DNA of 64,000 nucleotides from CAYLLN01 sp040901775. Lineage in GTDB: Bacteria > Planctomycetota > Planctomycetia > Pirellulales > Pirellulaceae. Positions 60,090 through 64,000 of this stretch are shown piece after piece. The stretch's first letter is position 1, and each line of letters opens with the position of its first letter. The notes beneath the pieces were generated by a model. It did no database searches and had not been told where the DNA came from. It worked only from the letters and a program-made list of their open reading frames with translations. The DNA lies in assembly GCA_040901775.1 (NCBI GenBank), contig JBBDYF010000227.1, forward strand, positions 18,041 through 82,040, read 5' to 3'. Position numbers and translations under genes: made by a program.

Positions 60090-61053
60090 GGACAAGTAGG
60101 CCCCGACCGGGGTGGCTGTGGTTTGTGTCAGCAAACCACGGCGAATCTCGTTCCCACGCTCTGCGTGGGAACGCACGGCCGGCCCCGCGGCCCAGGAGGC
60201 CAACCCAGCCCGCGGGCCCGCCGTCGAGCAGGATCGCGTTTTCCTCGTCGCGCGCCTGGGCGAGAAAGGCGTCCTCGGCGACGAACGCCGGCGCCACCGA
60301 TGCGGTGGCACGGCCCGACACCGCACGAAACGTCGCGAGCAGGGTGAGACGCCAGCCGCGCGCGCGGCCGAAGGCGACGTCTTCCGGCCGAAGCCCTTCG
60401 ATGCCCGCGATCGACACCTCGTCCGCGGCGATGGGGACGCCGCAGAGGCGCGCGAGGATTGCCAGCTTGTCGGCAGCGTCGCGGCCCGACGTGTCACGCG
60501 CGCTGTCGGCCTCGGTCAGACCCGCCTGCCGCGCCTTCTCGAGGGCCGCGGCAAAGGGAACGCCTTCCGCGAGGCGGGACAGGATGAAGCTGCAGGTCCC
60601 GTTGATCACGCCCTCGAACGCGCGCACGGTCCCCGGCGAGAGGCCGAGGCGCAGCAGGGCGACGACGGGAAGGGCGCCCGCCACCGCCGCCTCGTAACGG
60701 AAGCCGACACCCTGCGCGTCCGCCCGCTCTTCCAGCTCGGCGCCGTGGCGCGCCACGAGCGCCTTGCCCGCGGTCACGAAGGACTTGCCGTGTGCGAACC
60801 CTTCGAGGGCCCAGGCGCGGGGGGCGTCGCAGTCGCCGGTGGCATCGATGAGAACGCCGATGCGGGGGTCGCGCACGACGTCCCATGCGTCCCCGGTCAC
60901 GGTCACCGCGGACAGGTCGACGTCACGCCGCTTTCGCGGAGAACGGACAGCAACGGTGGCGAGAGCGGCGCCGGCCACCTCTTCCGCCCACCGGGCGACG
61001 ACACCGCCTCCGACGGTGCCGCACCCGATCAGGCCACATTGAACGTCCGGCAT
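60061..61053 (-). CDS. hom: Homoserine dehydrogenase, truncated at a sequence join
   Basis: The frame has 330 residues but only the first 290 or so are homologous: Rossmann start VQCGLIGCGTVGGGVVARWA, VLIDATGDCDAP, TAGKALVARHGAEL, FRYEAAVAGALPVVALLRLG, FEGVINGTCSFILSRL, and SGRDAADKLAIL with catalytic Lys and Asp. It reduces aspartate semialdehyde to homoserine (Thr/Met route). After GLLGRGAG, where PTA should follow, the frame runs into planctomycete repeats (AFPRRAWERDSPWFA), so the C-terminal dimerisation region and any ACT domain are missing. The true end lies outside this contig. Confidence 0.8.
   Translation of the reverse strand: MPDVQCGLIGCGTVGGGVVARWAEEVAGAALATVAVRSPRKRRDVDLSAVTVTGDAWDVVRDPRIGVLIDATGDCDAPRAWALEGFAHGKSFVTAGKALVARHGAELEERADAQGVGFRYEAAVAGALPVVALLRLGLSPGTVRAFEGVINGTCSFILSRLAEGVPFAAALEKARQAGLTEADSARDTSGRDAADKLAILARLCGVPIAADEVSIAGIEGLRPEDVAFGRARGWRLTLLATFRAVSGRATASVAPAFVAEDAFLAQARDEENAILLDGGPAGWVGLLGRGAGRAFPRRAWERDSPWFADTNHSHPGRGLLVPTLPQMSAA
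60110..60172. repeat. Palindrome C copy 3 and the gttcccacgctctgcgtggg palindrome at the join
   Basis: gtggtttgtgtcagcaaacc at 60119-60138 and gttcccacgctctgcgtggg plus aac at 60150-60172. Immediately after these the sequence continues as a homoserine dehydrogenase of a different style. Confidence 0.75.
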
Positions 61054-61131
61054 CGCAAGACCTCCTGCTCGACAGGAGGCTTCCGACGGGACGGCGTCCG
61101 GGTCCGGGCCTGGACTTCGGCGCGGAAAATG

Positions 61132-61163
61132 AAAAAGGCCCCCGGCGTGTCCCGCCGGAGGCC
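61132..61163 (-). terminator. Attenuator-like terminator before hom
   Basis: On the minus strand GGCCTCCGGCG pairs with CGCCGGGGGCC, followed by five T (61136-61132). It lies between a possible leader peptide and hom. A ggaggt-like ribosome site for hom is near 61062-61066. Confidence 0.6.
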
Positions 61164-61187
61164 TCGTTTACGCCCGCTCGGTTCGAG

Positions 61188-61289
61188 CTAAGGCGACAAG
61201 GGCCCCCGGCGGGTTCGCATCGCCATGGGGGCCAGGGACGGACGACGCCCGCTCACCGTGAGAAACGCCGGGATGGTCGTCCGATGCAT
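61188..61289 (-). CDS. Possible hom leader peptide, 33 residues
   Basis: Opens MHRTTIPAFLTV, with Thr-Thr-Ile at residues 4-6 and Thr at 11. The predicted transcription start lies at or within 2 bases of its ATG, so translation would be leaderless. It ends 25 bases before the terminator. A GGCCCCC segment near 61238-61232 can pair with a GGGGGCC both before and inside the terminator. Threonine attenuation is inferred from position and codons only. Confidence 0.4.
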   Translation of the reverse strand: MHRTTIPAFLTVSGRRPSLAPMAMRTRRGPLSP

Positions 61290-61298
61290 TGACCGGCG

Positions 61299-61328
61299 AC
61301 TATAGAAAAGCCCGGTGCGCCGTGTCAA
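61299..61328 (-). promoter_or_regulatory. Promoter of the hom leader transcript
   Basis: Perfect TTGACA (61328-61323), 18 bases, then TATAGT (61304-61299) on the minus strand. Confidence 0.7.
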
Positions 61329-61340
61329 GCGGAAAATGGG

Positions 61341-62186
61341 CTAACCCTGCTGCATCGTGTCGCAGGTATTGGGGTCGCCGGTTTCGTAGCCCCGTTTGAA
61401 CCAGCCCATGCGCTGGGCGGAGGACCCGTGGGTGAAGCTTTCGGGGACCACCTGCCCCTGCGTGGCGCGCTGCAGCTTGTCGTCGCCGATGGCGCTGGCC
61501 GCGTTCAGCGCCTCCTCGATGTCCCCCGGCTCGACGACCTTGCGCGCGGTGTCGGCGTGGTTCGCCCACACGCCGGCGAAGCAGTCCGCCTGCAGCTCCA
61601 ACCGCACCGACACCGCGTTGGCCCCGCGGCGTCCGGCCTGCTCCTGCGCGGCGCCCGCCTGGTCCATGACGCCGAGGACGTTCTGGACGTGGTGCCCGAC
61701 CTCGTGCGCGATCACGTAGGCCTGGGCGAAATCGCCGGGCGCGCCGAACCGGTCCCGCAGCTGGCGGTAGAAATCGAGGTCGATGTACACCCGCTGGTCC
61801 CGGGGACAGTAGAAAGGGCCCATCGCGGACTGCGCCAGGCCGCACCCCGACTGGACGCCCCCGGTGAACAGCACGAGCTGAGGCTCGGGATAGTCCCGGC
61901 CGTTCTTTTTGAAGATCTCGTTCCACGTGTCCTCGGTGTCGCCGAGGACCACGCGGACGAACTCCGAGGCCTCGTCCGGCGGGCCGGATTGTGCCGGCCC
62001 CGGCGCCTCCGCGGGCGCGCCCTCGTTGGTGGGCAGGTTCGTGATGACGGAGGGATCGCCTCCGAGAAGGTAGACCACGAGGGCGAGGACGGCCATCCCG
62101 ATCCCGCCGCCCGCTATCGGCAGGCCCATTCCACGGCCCCGGGCATCGACCACGTTGTCGCTGCGCCGACCCGTTGACCACCTCAT
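61341..62186 (-). CDS. Neutral zinc metallopeptidase (YpfJ-type)
   Basis: A 281-residue protein. One membrane helix (GMAVLALVVYLLGGDPS) anchors a domain with EDTWNEIFKKNGRDYPEPQL, SGCGLAQSAMGPFYCPRDQR, the zinc motif AYVIAHEVGHHVQNVLG (HEVGHH), LELQADCFAGVWAN with the third ligand, and GSSAQRMGWFKRGYETG. This is the YpfJ/putative neutral zinc metallopeptidase family, with an active site facing the outside. Physiological substrate unknown. The opening MRWSTGRRSDNVVDARG is typical of the family. Confidence 0.88.
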   Translation of the reverse strand: MRWSTGRRSDNVVDARGRGMGLPIAGGGIGMAVLALVVYLLGGDPSVITNLPTNEGAPAEAPGPAQSGPPDEASEFVRVVLGDTEDTWNEIFKKNGRDYPEPQLVLFTGGVQSGCGLAQSAMGPFYCPRDQRVYIDLDFYRQLRDRFGAPGDFAQAYVIAHEVGHHVQNVLGVMDQAGAAQEQAGRRGANAVSVRLELQADCFAGVWANHADTARKVVEPGDIEEALNAASAIGDDKLQRATQGQVVPESFTHGSSAQRMGWFKRGYETGDPNTCDTMQQG

Positions 62187-62241
62187 GGGTGCCCTCCTCT
62201 CGAGACCACACGCCGCCGCGACTCACTATGCAAGAAGGATG

Positions 62242-62484
62242 CTAGCCACTCCCGCCCGTCTCCGGCTCCAGGCCGGCCGCACGCTCGACGCTGAGGTTGT
62301 TCTCCGTCCCCTTGGGTACCGAGATCGTGTGCGGCTTCCCGCACGCCGGGCACTTGACGTCGACCTGGACCGCGGTGAGCAGCGGGTCGCCGTAGTGCCC
62401 CACCTCGAAGCGCGCGCCGCACGTGCATCGGTGCTGCTCGCGCCGTCGCTCTGCGCCCGGCTTCAATTGGAAGGTGTCGGACAT
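62242..62484 (-). CDS. Small zinc-ribbon-like protein, 80 residues
   Basis: Contains HRCTCGARFEVGHYGDPLL and VKCPACGKPHTISVPKGTEN, two CxC/CxxC pairs that would bind one zinc. Ends in a Gly/Glu tail. Such small ribbons often act in nucleic-acid or protein contacts; the role is unknown. No overlap with neighbours. Confidence 0.6.
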   Translation of the reverse strand: MSDTFQLKPGAERRREQHRCTCGARFEVGHYGDPLLTAVQVDVKCPACGKPHTISVPKGTENNLSVERAAGLEPETGGSG

Positions 62485-62560
62485 CGGGCCTCCTGGGTCA
62501 TCGACCCTACGCCAACAGTCTGACGTGGATCGGCCGCCAGCAGAGCGAGGCCACGAACGA

Positions 62561-62588
62561 AAAACGCCCGGGGCCGAAGCCCCGGGCG
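62561..62588 (-). terminator. Intrinsic terminator of the cold-shock gene
   Basis: On the minus strand cgcccggggc and gccccgggcg pair around a UUCG-type loop and are followed by a short T run. Confidence 0.75.
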
Positions 62589-62614
62589 CCTCCTACGTTC
62601 GGATTCCTACGGCT

Positions 62615-62815
62615 TCAGATACGGCTGACGTTCGCCGCGCGCGGCCCCTTCGGGCTCTGCACGATCTCGAACCGCACCTTGTCGCCCTCGGTGAGGCTGC
62701 GGAAGCCCTCAGCGCGGATTTCCGAGTGGTGGACGAACACGTCCGGACCACCCTCGTGCGACAGGAAACCGAAACCCTTGGAATCGTTGAACCACTTCAC
62801 TGTACCTTCGATCAT
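62615..62815 (-). CDS. Cold-shock protein (CspA family)
   Basis: A 66-residue OB-fold protein with the RNA-binding motifs KGFGFLSHEGGPDVFVHHSE (RNP1 KGFGFL and RNP2 VFVHH) and FEIVQSPKGPRAANVSRI. It opens GTVKWFNDSKGFGF in the usual way. CspA proteins melt RNA structure in the cytoplasm. The full family length (about 66-70) is present. A strong terminator follows. The leader upstream (62816-62952) may carry a temperature-sensitive structure, but I could not define one. Confidence 0.95.
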   Translation of the reverse strand: MIEGTVKWFNDSKGFGFLSHEGGPDVFVHHSEIRAEGFRSLTEGDKVRFEIVQSPKGPRAANVSRI

Positions 62816-62952
62816 TTGCGTACAGGCCTCCTATGCCTGAGACCCGGTTGCGCGAAAGGAACGAGGTACCTCGTAAGGTGAAGCTCGAACGCTAAGGCGA
62901 CGACCAGGCAGGAACGAAGTATAGCAGATCCTCCGCCGCGTGCAAGGTCTTC

Positions 62953-63594
62953 CTAGTGCCCCGCCTGGTCCCCCCAGAGCTCCTCGAGCCGGCGGTCGCG
63001 GCCACAGCCCGCGCGGTACGAGTAGTACCGGACCGGGCTCTTCTTGTAGAAGTCCTGGTGGTAGTCCTCGGCCGCGTAGAAGGGGCCCGCGTCCTCGATG
63101 GCGGTGAGCACCGGCCCCGCGAACTTCCTGGTGCGCTCGATCTCGCGCTTCGACTCCTCGGCCAGGCGCCGCTGCTCGGCGTCGTGGACGAAGATGCCGG
63201 TGCGGTACTGGCGGCCCCCGTCGCAGAACTGTCGGTCGTTCGTGGTGGGATCGACGTTGTGCCAGAAGACCTCGAGCAGGCGCGGATAGGTGATCACCTT
63301 CGGGTCGAACACGATCTCGACCGCCTCCGCGTGGCCGGTGGCGTGGTTGGACACCTGCTCGTAGGTGGGGTTCTTCTCCGGCCCGCCGGTGTAGCCGGAC
63401 GTCACCGAGACGACACCGGGCAGCTTCTCGAAGGGCGGCTCCATGCACCAGAAGCAGCCGCCGGCGAACGTGGCGCGCGCCATCCCGGGACGCTGGGCGG
63501 CCGGCGAAGCCGCCGGGGCCGCCTGTGGCCCCCGGGCCGCGACCAGCGCGGCCATGGCCACTCCCGCGGCGCCCACGATCATGAAAAGACGCAA
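62953..63594 (-). CDS. msrA: Peptide-methionine (S)-S-oxide reductase, exported
   Basis: A 213-residue protein. The catalytic GCFWC motif lies in FAGGCFWCMEPPFEKLPGVV, followed by SGYTGGPEKNPTYEQVSNHA, GHAEAVEIVFDP and EDYHQDFYKK. It repairs methionine sulfoxide in proteins. An N-terminal hydrophobic segment (LFMIVGAAGVAMAALVAARG) suggests export or anchoring. Starts at 63648, 63594 (TTG) and 63582 are possible; the TTG has a ggagg at the best distance and gives a proper signal peptide. The C-terminal YYSYRAGCGRDRRLEELWG carries a resolving Cys. Confidence 0.88.
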   Translation of the reverse strand: MRLFMIVGAAGVAMAALVAARGPQAAPAASPAAQRPGMARATFAGGCFWCMEPPFEKLPGVVSVTSGYTGGPEKNPTYEQVSNHATGHAEAVEIVFDPKVITYPRLLEVFWHNVDPTTNDRQFCDGGRQYRTGIFVHDAEQRRLAEESKREIERTRKFAGPVLTAIEDAGPFYAAEDYHQDFYKKSPVRYYSYRAGCGRDRRLEELWGDQAGH

Positions 63595-63667
63595 AAGGAA
63601 CCTCCCTCTCTCCGTCACTGGAGGAATCGGGCGGCGCGGCCGCCGCATTCCCGGCCGACCCTGCCGA

Positions 63668-64000
63668 TCAGTACCGCCAGCTTGCCACGTCGGCGCCGGG
63701 GGGAGCCGATTTCAGGATCCGCTCGACGATCTTGGGCGCGAACATCTGATGGTAGCGAAGGCGGGAGGTGGCGTTGGGACGGGTGTGATCGCCGTTCCAG
63801 CAGTGCTCGGCGCGGTCGCCGTAATCCACCTCGCCGCCGTACGGAGGGTCGGTGGCGGACTTCAGGAACTCCTCGGCCAGGTAGACGGCGTTGTTCAGAT
63901 AGTAGTTGTCCATGTCGCCGACGTAGATGTTCAGCTTGCCCTGGAGCTTGCTCCCGAGGCCTTTGCTCCAGTCACGGCGCAGGATGTGGACCAGGTCGTA
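63668..64000 (-). CDS. C-terminal part of an unknown protein, possibly esterase-like (partial)
   Basis: 110 residues are seen and the gene runs past the window edge. Blocks are KLQGKLNIYVGDMDNYYLNN, YLAEEFLKS, YGDRAEHCWNGDHTRPNATS and YHQMFAPKIVERIL. The H-x-W-N-G-D-H-x-R-x-N and late-His features recall C-terminal regions of esterase/alpha-beta hydrolase-like proteins, but the match is weak. No function is claimed. Confidence 0.6.
   Translation of the reverse strand, partial: YDLVHILRRDWSKGLGSKLQGKLNIYVGDMDNYYLNNAVYLAEEFLKSATDPPYGGEVDYGDRAEHCWNGDHTRPNATSRLRYHQMFAPKIVERILKSAPPGADVASWRY

Noticed and set aside
61054..61340. SAM riboswitch in the hom leader
   Set aside because: I could not find the conserved SAM-I or SAM-II core; the leader-peptide reading fits better, though weakly.

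Overview
Most of the window (about 1-60,170) reads as a planctomycete chromosome, most likely order Pirellulales. This rests on family content, not on a search: a DUF1549/DUF1553-LamG protein followed by a DUF1501 protein, Tat-exported Gfo/Idh/MocA and TIM-barrel proteins, a DUF1570 peptidase, a J-domain-like protein, NPYESP and RLRTLLI small membrane proteins, DUF4058, and many palindromic or short tandem repeats between and inside genes. A 100-N scaffold gap lies at 56305-56404. From about 60,174 to the end the sequence changes style (hom, zinc metallopeptidase, zinc ribbon, csp, msrA, all minus strand). It begins inside a homoserine dehydrogenase that loses its C-terminus exactly at a planctomycete repeat, so the right end is probably another genome joined by misassembly.

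Layout. 1-1.5 kb: end of a sulfite-oxidase-like protein, then lspA and a DksA-like regulator. 1.7-8.8 kb: DUF1549/DUF1553, DUF1501, DUF1570 and J-domain-like proteins. 8.8-12.7 kb: a DEAD/DEAH helicase apparently split in two by G-rich repeats, and a lactonase. 13-14.9 kb: DAHP synthase behind an aromatic-codon leader-peptide attenuator, plus a two-gene operon of unknown function. 14.9-25.5 kb: oxidoreductase, two response regulators, DMT transporter, TIM-barrel isomerase, VWA protein, radical SAM protein, a possible BECR-fold protein, small membrane proteins, Crp/Fnr regulator. 25.6-28 kb: WD40 protein, a REP-associated transposase between inverted palindromes, a hypothetical. 28.4-37.6 kb: a phage head module (possible scaffold, decoration protein, capsid, connector, portal, ABC-ATPase/GNAT fusion, and a large terminase interrupted by a class 3 intein) with no tail, lysis, integrase or repressor genes recognised. 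38-47 kb: lipase-like lipoprotein, csrA, copper P-type ATPase, bifunctional PutA, DUF4058. 47-52 kb: sdhCAB with a HEPN-like gene pair between sdhA and sdhB. 52.6-56.2 kb: a small-protein/nucleotidyltransferase pair coupled to glcE-glcF. 56.5-60 kb: CinA-type amidase, DMT transporter, coiled-coil membrane protein, small membrane protein.

The metabolic picture is an aerobic heterotroph: three-subunit succinate dehydrogenase, glycolate oxidase subunits, PutA, copper export and shikimate entry. The most interesting parts are the intein-bearing head-only cassette, the leaderless leader-peptide attenuator before DAHP synthase, the repeat families that enter reading frames without breaking them, and the HEPN-like pair inside the sdh operon.
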